From Lachnospiraceae bacterium (GTDB lineage: Bacteria > Bacillota > Clostridia > Lachnospirales > Lachnospiraceae), in contig JAFZLD010000019.1 of the NCBI GenBank assembly GCA_017553505.1, forward strand, positions 109,709 through 173,708: a stretch of 64,000 nucleotides of DNA. The letters are read 5' to 3'. The notes under the pieces are model-generated. The model made no database searches and had not been told where the DNA came from. It saw only the letters and a program-made list of their open reading frames with translations. Positions within the stretch are counted from its first letter, which is position 1; each line of letters opens with the position of its first letter. Shown in pieces: positions 8,476 through 16,626 of this stretch. A program made the position numbers and the translations under genes.

Positions 8476-10119
8476 TTACTCTTCCGCGTGCTTAAGTGCC
8501 GCATCGATGTGTTCGCAGAAGTTCTCTGCTCCTATCTCATCGTAAAGCCCGCACTTCTTAAGAGCGTTCATAGGCTGTTCGTTAACATGTGAAAGAATAA
8601 GTCTGACCTTGTTCTTACTACAGCTGTCATTGAGGGTCTTAAGAGCGTTGATAGCGGTGGAATCGATTGCATTAACGCTACGCATTCTTAAGATTAGGTT
8701 GTTCATATCTTCATGAACCGTAATGCCGAGAATCTTGTCAGCCGCGCCAAAGAACATGGGACCGGAAATCTCGTATACCATGGTATCCTTGGGTACCTTA
8801 CGCAAGCTGATGGCGTCGGGATCGTTCTCGTCGTCGATAATCTTCCAGCCTTTGACAAGAGTCTCTTCACTCATTCTCTTGATGAAAAGAACGCAGGTGA
8901 TAATCATGCCGACTTCGATAGCAACCACAAGGTCAAATACTACGGTAAGTATAAAGGTTACCAGAAGTACGATTATATCCGAAACAGGCGCTGTCTTACA
9001 TTGCTTAACAAATGTACGCCAGCCCGACATGTTGTAAGCTACCATGAAAAGGATAGCTGCGATTGTGGGCATGGGGATGAGTGCCGCATAAGGCATAAGC
9101 ACTACAAGAATAAGTCCGAGTACAATCGCATGAATCATAGCTGCGATAGGTGTGCGACCGCCGTTCTTAACATTAGCGGCTGTACGAGCGATAGCTCCCG
9201 TAGCGGGAATACCGCCGAAAAGTGCACTGGCGATGTTACCTGCACCCTGAGCAATAAGCTCTGTGTTGGAGTTGTGTCTTGAGTTAACCATTGAGTCAGA
9301 CACTACGCAAGATAAAAGTGATTCAATAGCCGCAAGCACCGCAATGGTAAATGCGTTGGGAATCAAATCCTTAATCATTCCAAATGATACGTTGGGAAGC
9401 GAGAACTTGGGAAGTCCTGCAGAAATCGTATATAAGTCACCGATTGTATTAACGTTCATGTTAAGAAGCTTAACCATGAAAATTCCCACGAATACCGCAA
9501 TAAGCGAAGGGGGAATCTTAGTAAGGAAAGCGGGGCGCTTAATCATGGGCCATACAATAAGAATCGCAAGGCTCACGGCACCTACGATGAGCGCCTCATA
9601 ATTAAAGGTTCCGATGGACTTAACCACCTGAGTGAGCTTCTCCATGGTCTCAACAGCGGGACCGGAAAAAGTAAGACCCAGGAAATCCTTAATCTGACCG
9701 ATAACGATGGTAACCGCAATACCTGCGGTGAAGCCTGTCGTAATGGTATAAGGAATAAACTTAATAAGTGTACCGAGTTTGCAAAGACCCATGATAATAA
9801 GAATGATACCTGCCATAATGGTAGCTACCACAAGGCCTTCCATACCCTTCGTAGCCACAATACCTGCCACAATGGTAGCAAAAGCAGCTGTGGGACCCGA
9901 TACCTGCACTCGGCTTCCGCCCAGGAATGCAATTACAAAGCCTGCCACAATTGCCGTATACAAGCCCTGCTCGGGAGATACGCCCGATGCGATGGCAAGT
10001 GCGATGGACAAAGGAAGCGCGATAATCGCAACAATGATACCTGCGATTACGTCCTTAACAAACTGCTCTTTAGAATAAGTCTTCATTACAGAAAACAATT
10101 TAGGTTTAAACGTACTCAT
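8476..10119 (-). CDS. SulP family anion permease with STAS domain
   Basis: 547 residues. The first 400 form the SulP membrane core of 10-14 helices, with the family signatures ALPLSIALAIASGVSPEQGLYT and, later, GGIPATGAIARTA. The C-terminal 110 residues form a STAS domain (RMRSVNAIDSTAINAL). The family moves sulfate, bicarbonate or other anions by symport or exchange; the substrate cannot be read from the sequence. GGAGGG stands just before the ATG. A sigma-A promoter is seen at 10154-10182 and a terminator at 8431-8457, so it is probably a single-gene unit. Confidence 0.93.
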   Translation of the reverse strand: MSTFKPKLFSVMKTYSKEQFVKDVIAGIIVAIIALPLSIALAIASGVSPEQGLYTAIVAGFVIAFLGGSRVQVSGPTAAFATIVAGIVATKGMEGLVVATIMAGIILIIMGLCKLGTLIKFIPYTITTGFTAGIAVTIVIGQIKDFLGLTFSGPAVETMEKLTQVVKSIGTFNYEALIVGAVSLAILIVWPMIKRPAFLTKIPPSLIAVFVGIFMVKLLNMNVNTIGDLYTISAGLPKFSLPNVSFGMIKDLIPNAFTIAVLAAIESLLSCVVSDSMVNSRHNSNTELIAQGAGNIASALFGGIPATGAIARTAANVKNGGRTPIAAMIHAIVLGLILVVLMPYAALIPMPTIAAILFMVAYNMSGWRTFVKQCKTAPVSDIIVLLVTFILTVVFDLVVAIEVGMIITCVLFIKRMSEETLVKGWKIIDDENDPDAISLRKVPKDTMVYEISGPMFFGAADKILGITVHEDMNNLILRMRSVNAIDSTAINALKTLNDSCSKNKVRLILSHVNEQPMNALKKCGLYDEIGAENFCEHIDAALKHAEE

Positions 10120-10153
10120 ATTCCCTCCGAGATAAATATATCAAAACGCTTGT

Positions 10154-10182
10154 ATTATATACTCACACAATTAATGAAACAA
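10154..10182 (-). promoter_or_regulatory. Sigma-A promoter of the SulP gene
   Basis: Minus strand: TTGTTT, 17-bp spacer, TATAAT. The -10 box is perfect. It lies 35 bases upstream of the start codon. Confidence 0.7.
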
Positions 10183-10253
10183 TTGTATAAATTAACAAAA
10201 ACCTTGCTTTTGCCGCTGCTTTTTATTCAAATTCTTTATATTTATGCCCATAA

Positions 10254-11069
10254 TCAGCCAAGGGCAATATAATCACCGAGTAATTCTTTTAAATAGCGCT
10301 GATCAAAGACATGTTGTGACGATTCGTATGTGATAATTAATTCTTTCCCGGGTCTTAGACCGTTTTTAAGATACAAATCCACTTTTTTAAGAGCTTTATC
10401 CAGATACTCTTCGTCATCCAAAAGTCCAAAGTGTTCCAGGTATCCTTCTTTTCGCGTATTGATATTAAGAATAGTAAAGTCCGGGTATATTATGCCGTAG
10501 GGTTCAAGATGCAATGGGCACTCGTACCTATATGGTATACAAAATTCGTTTAGACAATCCGCTATTATTTTCTCGCTTTTGGATCTGACCCGCTCTCCTT
10601 TCCTGGTATATATTTCATGGGCTCCCGGGGCAAAGCCCTGTCCAACGTATTCTTTTGCCTCCCATTGTTTTATATATTCATCGTCCGGCAGGAATATCGG
10701 ATTAACCAGCTTTTTCCTAGCATCTTCAAGTGATTCATAAATCTTTTCAGGGACTGTTCTTTCATACGTCTTAGTAAGCTTCTCAATTAATTCAAACTCC
10801 TCTTTAGCACATTTAAGCACATTTTTATCGTAAGCCTTCTGCGCCAGTGCTTCCGCCAAATCCATGCTGTTACGCCCAATATATCTACCATGCGCAGGAA
10901 TTGCGGCGTCGTTCGCATCGTAATGGTAATAATCGATTTTTTTACCCTTAATATTAATCCTAAGCGATCCTTGCGGCGCGTAGCTGAGGCTTTTCTCTCT
11001 GCTGTTTATTATCTTTTGCAAATCGTCCATCCTCTCCTTAAGGATTTTCTGTAAATAATTTCCATTCAA
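10254..11069 (-). CDS. PD-(D/E)XK nuclease-like protein of unknown role
   Basis: 271 residues from a TTG at 11069, chosen because AAGGAG lies 10 bases upstream. The same frame continues to an ATG at 11159, which has no ribosome site and would run into the repeat array. The N-terminal third is charged and helical; the middle has PIFLPDDEYIKQWE and GAHEIYTRKGERVRSKSE. The last 85 residues look like a restriction-endonuclease fold: RSKSE (helix Glu), IYPDFTIL (Asp) and YLEHFGLLDD (Glu-His). Similar stand-alone proteins are, to my recollection, common and multicopy in Lachnospiraceae, but no function is known to me. The 62-bp-phased array lies directly upstream. Nuclease activity is inference from the motif order D...E with an upstream E. 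Confidence 0.7.
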   Translation of the reverse strand: MNGNYLQKILKERMDDLQKIINSREKSLSYAPQGSLRINIKGKKIDYYHYDANDAAIPAHGRYIGRNSMDLAEALAQKAYDKNVLKCAKEEFELIEKLTKTYERTVPEKIYESLEDARKKLVNPIFLPDDEYIKQWEAKEYVGQGFAPGAHEIYTRKGERVRSKSEKIIADCLNEFCIPYRYECPLHLEPYGIIYPDFTILNINTRKEGYLEHFGLLDDEEYLDKALKKVDLYLKNGLRPGKELIITYESSQHVFDQRYLKELLGDYIALG

Positions 11070-11112
11070 TATGTCTTTTCTCCTTTGTATCTCATTTGGT
11101 TTACTCCTTTTA

Positions 11113-11457
11113 CCTATAAATATCGTATTATCGCCGTTTCGTAGGTATGAAAACGTCATAATTTCGATAACTTGCCTACTTATAAGTTCAATTTTTCTAT
11201 TTTGTAGGCCGATTTTTTTCTTCCAGATAACGCTTTTCCTACTAATCTTCTCTTATCAGCTTTTTGTAGGCTGTTTTCTGCAATTTTCGGCCGAAATGGA
11301 CCTACTAATATCGCTATTGGGAAATTTTGTAGGTCTTATTACATTTTTTGATCAAAAATTTACCTACATACTATTTACCCTGGAAAATTTGTAGGCTTTT
11401 TCTTCTTAAAAGGCAAAAAAATGACCTACAAAAACACCTTTACGCCAAAAAAGAAGG
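11113..11457. repeat. Phased array of GTAGG/CCTAC pentamers, 62-63 bp period
   Basis: CCTAC occurs at 11175, 11238, 11301, 11363 and 11425 (CCTAT at 11113); GTAGG at 11141, 11204, 11266, 11329 and 11391 (GAAGG at 11453). Each unit is CCTAC, 23-24 bases, GTAGG, 29-30 bases. The pentamers and a few flanking T/A bases are kept; the filler is AT-rich and differs between units. Two of the 29-30 base fillers hold palindromes (TTTCGGCCGAAA, TTTTTGATCAAAAA). The period is close to six helical turns. The array occupies the gap upstream of the nuclease-like gene. Confidence 0.85.
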
Positions 11458-11520
11458 CAATATAGGTACAAACATACAAATATCGCAGCAATTGGTTTAC
11501 ATAAAGCATGCAGTTTAAGT

Positions 11521-11526
11521 TATAAT
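11521..11526 (+). promoter_or_regulatory. Possible promoter (-10 box) of the structured RNA
   Basis: A perfect TATAAT within GTTATAATTGG. The best -35 candidate, TTTACA at 11496-11501, is 19 bp away, which is longer than usual. Confidence 0.4.
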
Positions 11527-11532
11527 TGGATT

Positions 11533-11659
11533 CAAAAGCGAAGAACCGGTTAGCGGTTCTTGAAATCAAAGCGGAATCGGTAAACGATTCCGAGACCACG
11601 CAAGTCTAGCACAAAAAGAATGAATAATCACGTCTGCGGGCCTCGCAAGAGGCCCGCAG
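11533..11659 (+). ncRNA. Candidate structured RNA with three perfect hairpins
   Basis: Stem 1: AAGAACCG / CGGTTCTT with loop GTTAG (11541-11561). Stem 2: CGGAATCG / CGATTCCG with loop GTAAA (11572-11592). Stem 3: CTGCGGGCCTC / GAGGCCCGCAG with loop GCAA, a GNRA tetraloop on the plus strand (11634-11659). Stems 1 and 2 share an 8-5-8 form. A TATAAT box lies seven bases before the proposed start. No U-run follows stem 3, so it may instead belong to the 3' end of the minus-strand glycosylase transcript. I do not recognise a known RNA family. Confidence 0.4.
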
Positions 11660-11662
11660 CAG

Positions 11663-12469
11663 TCAATGAGTCAATTCATAATAAAACAGATATTGCTGTA
11701 TTACTCCGGCCACGCCTTTAAAGTATTCATGATTAAATCCGTTCGGATAATACTTGGCAAGTAACTGCTTAACATGAGTATCTATAGGAAACGCTCCGAT
11801 ATGGTGAAGTCCGAAAAGGCAGATACAATCGGCAACCTTGGGGCCGATGCCCTTGCGCTTTAGCAGTTCTGCACGGGCTTCTTCGTAGTTCATGGCTTTA
11901 AGCAACTCAAGCCATTCCGGATTCTTCTCAGCGAATTCATACATTTCCTTAAGGTAAGGTACTCGATAACCAAGGCCAAGATTGACCTTTTCAAACATCT
12001 CGGGATTAATATCTCCGGGCCCGGGAAAAGAAAACTCCTCTCCTGCCCCCGCGGCCTTAATACCTCCCTCGCGACACAACGCTTCCACGCTGTTCTTAAT
12101 CCTCGAAATATTATTATTCTGGGATATTAAGAAGCTAATGATAATCTCCCACAAATCTTGCTTAAGGATTCGAATTCCGCGGCCTTCCTCAAAAGCCTCA
12201 AGAAGATGCGCATCGCCGGACTTTCTGATAAGAGCTTCGATACGCTCATAGTCCGTATCCAGGTCAAAATAATGCGACCACACATCCTTCCACTCTTCCT
12301 CCGAACAATCAAGTTCAAAGAAACCGGGCTCACCGGCACACGCGCGCATATTAAGAACGCGCCCAAATGCTGTCACACGGACGCATCCGGACGCTGTTTC
12401 CTTCCACCGGAAGCACTGACCGCTTCCGGCAATCTCCTGTACATCAAAATGATCGATATATTTCTTCAC
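11663..12469 (-). CDS. 8-oxoguanine DNA glycosylase / AP lyase (OGG1-type)
   Basis: 268 residues. The N-terminal OGG domain includes GQCFRW (about residues 17-22). The helix-hairpin-helix-GPD domain follows: SFLISQNNNISRIKNSV near residue 112 and RKGIGPKVADCI near 205, where the Lys after GP is the Schiff-base residue, then FPIDTHV with the catalytic Asp. It removes 8-oxoguanine opposite cytosine and nicks the strand. The upstream AAA gene ends 8 bases before its ATG, so the two are co-transcribed. The GC-rich 11-bp hairpin four bases after the stop lacks a clear T-run. Confidence 0.93.
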   Translation of the reverse strand: MKKYIDHFDVQEIAGSGQCFRWKETASGCVRVTAFGRVLNMRACAGEPGFFELDCSEEEWKDVWSHYFDLDTDYERIEALIRKSGDAHLLEAFEEGRGIRILKQDLWEIIISFLISQNNNISRIKNSVEALCREGGIKAAGAGEEFSFPGPGDINPEMFEKVNLGLGYRVPYLKEMYEFAEKNPEWLELLKAMNYEEARAELLKRKGIGPKVADCICLFGLHHIGAFPIDTHVKQLLAKYYPNGFNHEYFKGVAGVIQQYLFYYELTH

Positions 12470-12477
12470 GGTTAACC

Positions 12478-14502
12478 TCAGCCGTTAACATCACTTAAAT
12501 CAAAGTCTTCGCTCATAAGCATGGACATGTCTGCCTCGGGCTCCTTAACAAGGCGCTTAGACTGACTGAGGATTGCTTCCTCAATCTTGTTACGTACCAG
12601 ACGACCGTTGCCTGCGTCCTTGGCACGAACTGCCTGAACAGCGTTGTAGTATGTAAGCAGATTCTCCTGTGCACCTTCGTCGATAGCGTAACCCTTGGAC
12701 TTGGCAGTAATCTTGGAAATGTCCAAAAGCTCCTGACCTGTGTAATCGGGGAAGTTGATTACGTTCGGGAAACGGCTCTTAAGACCGGAGTTCGATGTTA
12801 AGAACTCTTCCATTTCATCCGAGTAACCCGCAAGAATTACGATGAGGTTGTCTCTGTTATCTTCAATACCCTTTACAAGAGTGTCGATTGCTTCAAGTCC
12901 GAAGGAATCGTCCTTGCCTCTGTACAAAGAATATGCTTCGTCGATAAATAACACACCGCCGATAGCCGACTGCAATACCTGATTGGTAAGGGGAGCCGTA
13001 TGACCTACGTACTTACCTACCAAATCGGCTCTGGATACCTCTACAAGCTGACCGCCGGAGAGAATACCGATTGCCTTAAGGTAACGGCTTATGATACGAG
13101 CGATAGTAGTCTTACCTGTACCGGGATTACCGGTGAATATCATGTGCTTGCTGACTTCGGAAGCTTTTAACCCTGCTTCGCGACGCTTCTTCTGAACTGC
13201 GTAGTACTCTTCAAGACTGAGAATGTATTCCTTAATCTTCTGAAGGCCGACAATGTTCTCCATTTCCTTCTTAACGCTCTCAAGCTCGCCGGTATAAACG
13301 CCCGGAAGTGCATCAAGAAGCTTGCGCTCATCTCCGCTGAAGGAAGCGACAACACTGCCATCCTTAACGGTAAGCAACACTTCCGCATCATTGGGGAAGT
13401 CTTCCTCAAGCTTAAGCTGGGCAAGTGCCTTCACGCAGTCGTCGTAGAAATCAAGAATTCCCTGGAGTCCCGCGTTCTTGCCGGCAAGGGTAACGCTGTA
13501 ATTGATAAATGCGTCGTCTTCTTTGATATTGAATTTAAACTGCTTGGAGGAAACTCTCTTGAGAGTATCCATTTCTTTAAGCGAAATTTTCTTAAGAGCC
13601 TCATCATCAAGCTCTGCTGTCTCGCACACATCACCGAGAGCATTGATGAAAGGTGCACCGAACTTGTCCGCAAGCTTCTCAAGGGACTTATCGCTTACGA
13701 ATACAAGGTACTTGTCCTTGGCATATAAAGCACCTACCGTCTCGCTTGCAAGAGCGTTGGGAACGTTCACAAGCTGACCGTTCTGGCTTACGTATCTTTC
13801 ATTGAGCGCACACTTGCCCTTGATTACAAGGTCGCAAAGTCTGGTTGCAAGTGAAGTGTGGCACTCTTTAAAGTTCTCAAATACTATAACCTCGGCCTTT
13901 GAATTAAGTGCCGAATACAGATCCTGTAAGAAAAGCTTCTCTTCCGTCGCACCGGGATACAAAGCAAGGTCGATGGTACGAATCTGGTCGGTACGAAGCA
14001 CGCGACGATTGCTTAACTCCTTAACGATTGTGTTAAGTGCAAGGTGCTTACCCGTGCAGGTCTTACCGGTTATATAAATACAGTTCTTGGGCGCATCGCC
14101 TTCGGGGCGAAGTACCAAGGGACGCTTAAACGCGATGATAAGCTTCTTAACGAACTCATCCTGTCCGAACACGGTACCGGTTACAACATCCTTCAAGTCG
14201 GCAAAAGCATTGACCGCTTCTTCCTCTGTTACTGTCTCGTGAGTGGATGTCTCAACCTTCTTCTGATTCTCGTCGGTAAAGCCTTCAAGCTCCTTGGAAA
14301 AAGCATCAAGCTCGCTTCCGAAATTGATGGATTCCATGTCAAAAGTAGGTGCGAGCCCTCTTCCGGTAACCTTCTCAAGATTGTCGAGAAGTGTGCCTCC
14401 GTAGCGCTTCTTACGCGCCTGAGCTCTGTTTATTTCTTCTTCCGTATAGTTATTTCTGGGGCCGAGTATTGAATTTAAAGCCTCATCAACCGGATCTCTC
14501 AT
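12478..14502 (-). CDS. Two-module AAA+ ATPase, CbbX/SpoVK type
   Basis: 674 residues. The C-terminal module (about 395-660) is a standard CbbX/SpoVK-type AAA+ domain: Walker A GNPGTGKTT, Walker B GGVLFIDEAYSL, then a sensor/arginine region around LKSRFPNVI and GNGRLVRN. The N-terminal module (about 95-330) resembles a ClpB-type AAA domain but is degenerate: its Walker A reads GKTCTGKH, with His where Ser/Thr binds magnesium, and Walker B reads VIVFENF. The first 60 residues (DPVDEALNSILG, EEINRAQARKKRYGG) are charged. Such ATPases form hexameric rings that remodel partner proteins. The partner here is unknown. It is the first gene of a pair with the glycosylase. Confidence 0.87.
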   Translation of the reverse strand: MRDPVDEALNSILGPRNNYTEEEINRAQARKKRYGGTLLDNLEKVTGRGLAPTFDMESINFGSELDAFSKELEGFTDENQKKVETSTHETVTEEEAVNAFADLKDVVTGTVFGQDEFVKKLIIAFKRPLVLRPEGDAPKNCIYITGKTCTGKHLALNTIVKELSNRRVLRTDQIRTIDLALYPGATEEKLFLQDLYSALNSKAEVIVFENFKECHTSLATRLCDLVIKGKCALNERYVSQNGQLVNVPNALASETVGALYAKDKYLVFVSDKSLEKLADKFGAPFINALGDVCETAELDDEALKKISLKEMDTLKRVSSKQFKFNIKEDDAFINYSVTLAGKNAGLQGILDFYDDCVKALAQLKLEEDFPNDAEVLLTVKDGSVVASFSGDERKLLDALPGVYTGELESVKKEMENIVGLQKIKEYILSLEEYYAVQKKRREAGLKASEVSKHMIFTGNPGTGKTTIARIISRYLKAIGILSGGQLVEVSRADLVGKYVGHTAPLTNQVLQSAIGGVLFIDEAYSLYRGKDDSFGLEAIDTLVKGIEDNRDNLIVILAGYSDEMEEFLTSNSGLKSRFPNVINFPDYTGQELLDISKITAKSKGYAIDEGAQENLLTYYNAVQAVRAKDAGNGRLVRNKIEEAILSQSKRLVKEPEADMSMLMSEDFDLSDVNG

Positions 14503-14610
14503 TTTTATTCTCCTGATGTCTTTTATTTTTATACTTATTCTAATATAATCTAAAAGAACAAAGATGTGAAGTAAAAGTATTTACATTTCTATAAAAAGGG
14601 GTTCAATCGT

Positions 14611-15714
14611 ATGAAAGTCATTCTTAAGAATCTAACCAAGAAATTTCCCAACAGAAACAAGAAAATAAAGGAAGACGTTGTGGCTGTCGACAACTTTGAT
14701 TTCGAGATTCCCGACGGTAAGTTAATAGGCCTTCTCGGCCCTTCCGGCTGTGGTAAGAGCACCACTCTTAACATGATAAGCGGTCTTGAAAAGCCCACAA
14801 GCGGACGCATTTTCTTTGGCGAAGATGATGTTACGGATCTTCCCGCCGAGCACAGAGGCGTGGGTCTTGTGTTCCAGAATTACGCGCTTTATCCGCACCT
14901 TACCGTGCGCCAGAATATTATTTTCCCGCTTCAGAACCTTAAGGGTGATAAGAAAATGACCATGGATGCCATGAATCAAAAGGCCGATGAAGTGGCTAAG
15001 CTTGTGCAGATTGGCGAGTACATGGACAGACGTCCTTCCGAACTTTCAGGCGGTCAGCAACAGCGTGTTGCCATCGCGAGAGCTTTGGTTAAGACGCCCC
15101 GTGTTCTTTTGCTGGACGAGCCTCTTTCTAACCTTGATGCGAGACTTCGCTTGCAGACCCGTGAAGAGATTAAGAGAATTCAGCGCGAAACCGGCGTTAC
15201 CACTATATTCGTAACTCACGACCAGGAAGAAGCCATGAGCATCTCCGACATGATTGTGGTTATGAAGGACGGTCGTCTTATGCAGATGGACAAGCCCCAG
15301 ACGGTATACGACGACCCCAAGAACTTTTTCGTAGCCAAGTTTCTCGGCACTCCCGCCATCAATACTTTCGACGGCGAAGTTAAGGGTGAGAAGCTTTATC
15401 TTGGCGATTCCGCAGTTCTTAACGTGCCCGGTGTGAAGGACGGTCCCGTGTATGTGGGCATTCGTCCCGAGGGCTTTATTCCCGACGAGAACGGTCCCAT
15501 GGAATGCGACCTCTCCGCTGTAGAGGTTATGGGTCGCGACACCAGTATCGTGTCCACGCATCCCGCCATGACAGTTGTGGCTATTCGTTCGATTATCCTG
15601 TCCGAGAACAGACCCGATGCCACCGGCAACAAAGTACGCTTCTCTTTGAAGCCTTACAAAGTTCTTCTTTTTGACAAGACTACCGAAGAAAGAATTTATT
15701 TCGACATTAAGTGA
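14611..15714 (+). CDS. Sugar ABC importer ATP-binding protein, MsmK/UgpC type
   Basis: 367 residues. The nucleotide-binding domain covers residues 1-240: Walker A GPSGCGKST, Q-loop FQNYALYPHLTV, signature LSGGQQQR, Walker B VLLLDEPLSNLD, switch His in FVTHDQEE. The C-terminal 120 residues form the OB-like regulatory domain of the MalK/UgpC class (IRPEGF). It powers uptake of a carbohydrate or glycerol phosphate. It leads a four-gene operon: two permeases and a binding protein follow with spacings of 8, 10 and -4 bases. AAAGGGG precedes the ATG. Confidence 0.93.
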   Translation: MKVILKNLTKKFPNRNKKIKEDVVAVDNFDFEIPDGKLIGLLGPSGCGKSTTLNMISGLEKPTSGRIFFGEDDVTDLPAEHRGVGLVFQNYALYPHLTVRQNIIFPLQNLKGDKKMTMDAMNQKADEVAKLVQIGEYMDRRPSELSGGQQQRVAIARALVKTPRVLLLDEPLSNLDARLRLQTREEIKRIQRETGVTTIFVTHDQEEAMSISDMIVVMKDGRLMQMDKPQTVYDDPKNFFVAKFLGTPAINTFDGEVKGEKLYLGDSAVLNVPGVKDGPVYVGIRPEGFIPDENGPMECDLSAVEVMGRDTSIVSTHPAMTVVAIRSIILSENRPDATGNKVRFSLKPYKVLLFDKTTEERIYFDIK

Positions 15715-15722
15715 GGTACCCC

Positions 15723-16616
15723 ATGAAAAAACTATCGTCTTTAAAAGGGTGGCTTTACTTACTGCCCGCAATACTGTTCTTAGGCTTCTTTATGGTCTAT
15801 CCGTTAATCGACGTGGTTATGTATTCTTTTGAAGAAGGCTACAACTTCGCGTCGCAGTCGCACTTCGGATACGGCTTATATAACTTTAAGTACGTGCTCC
15901 ACGACCCCTATTTCCTGCAGGCGGTTAAAAACACGTTTATCATCGTTATCATCACGGTTCCGTTATCAACCGGTATCGCGCTTCTTATTTCCCTCGGTCT
16001 TAACTCCATTAAGCCGCTTAAGGAGCTTTATCAGACCGTGTATTTCCTTCCCTACGTTACTAATACTCTTGCCGTAGGTCTTGTTTTCATGATTTTGTTC
16101 AAAAAAACAGCTTACTCCGAGGGTCTGGTCAACTTACTTCTTAACTCTCTCGGCATGTCTTCCGTTGACTTTATCGACGGACCTTACTGGGCCAAGATTT
16201 TTGTAATGTGCTTTTACACAATCTGGGTGGTAATGCCCTTTAAGATACTTATTCTTACAAGTGCTCTTGCGGGAGTTAAGAAGGATTATTACAATGCCGC
16301 CCGCGTGGACGGAACTTCCAAGTTCAGAATCTTTTATAAGATTACGCTTCCCATGATAAGCCCCATGATTTTCTACCTTGTAATCACGGGCTTTATCGGC
16401 GCGTTCAAGGCTTATGCCGATGAAGTCGCAATATTTGGAACCAATCTTAATGCGGCAGGCATGAATACGATTGTCGGCTATGTATACGATATGCTCTACG
16501 GTAACTCCGGCGGCTATCCTTCGTATGCTTCGGCGGCGTCGCTCATTCTTTTTGCAATAGTGTTTACAATAACCGTTATTAACTTACTTATCAGTAAGAA
16601 GAACGTACAATATTAA
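15723..16616 (+). CDS. Sugar ABC transporter permease, MalF/UgpA type
   Basis: 297 residues from the ATG at 15723; GAGG is placed just before it. A GTG at 15711 overlaps the previous stop and is less likely. Six transmembrane helices are predicted, with the first at residues 10-32. The EAA loop of CUT1 permeases is seen as NAARVDGTSKFRIFYKITLP near residue 190, which contacts the ATPase. It pairs with the next gene to form the membrane channel. Confidence 0.93.
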   Translation: MKKLSSLKGWLYLLPAILFLGFFMVYPLIDVVMYSFEEGYNFASQSHFGYGLYNFKYVLHDPYFLQAVKNTFIIVIITVPLSTGIALLISLGLNSIKPLKELYQTVYFLPYVTNTLAVGLVFMILFKKTAYSEGLVNLLLNSLGMSSVDFIDGPYWAKIFVMCFYTIWVVMPFKILILTSALAGVKKDYYNAARVDGTSKFRIFYKITLPMISPMIFYLVITGFIGAFKAYADEVAIFGTNLNAAGMNTIVGYVYDMLYGNSGGYPSYASAASLILFAIVFTITVINLLISKKNVQY

Positions 16617-16626
16617 GGAGGGAGCC

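Noticed and set aside
11071-11394. 107-residue hydrophobic reading frame on the plus strand through the array
   Set aside because: No ribosome site; the AT-rich filler gives Phe/Leu/Ile by chance, and the 62-bp period breaks any frame.
11113-11457. CRISPR array
   Set aside because: The constant element is only 5 bp and alternates in orientation; no long direct repeat, no cas gene.
11634-11659. Simple terminator for the glycosylase gene
   Set aside because: The stem is strong and four bases after the stop, but no T-run follows on either strand, so I left it within the candidate RNA.
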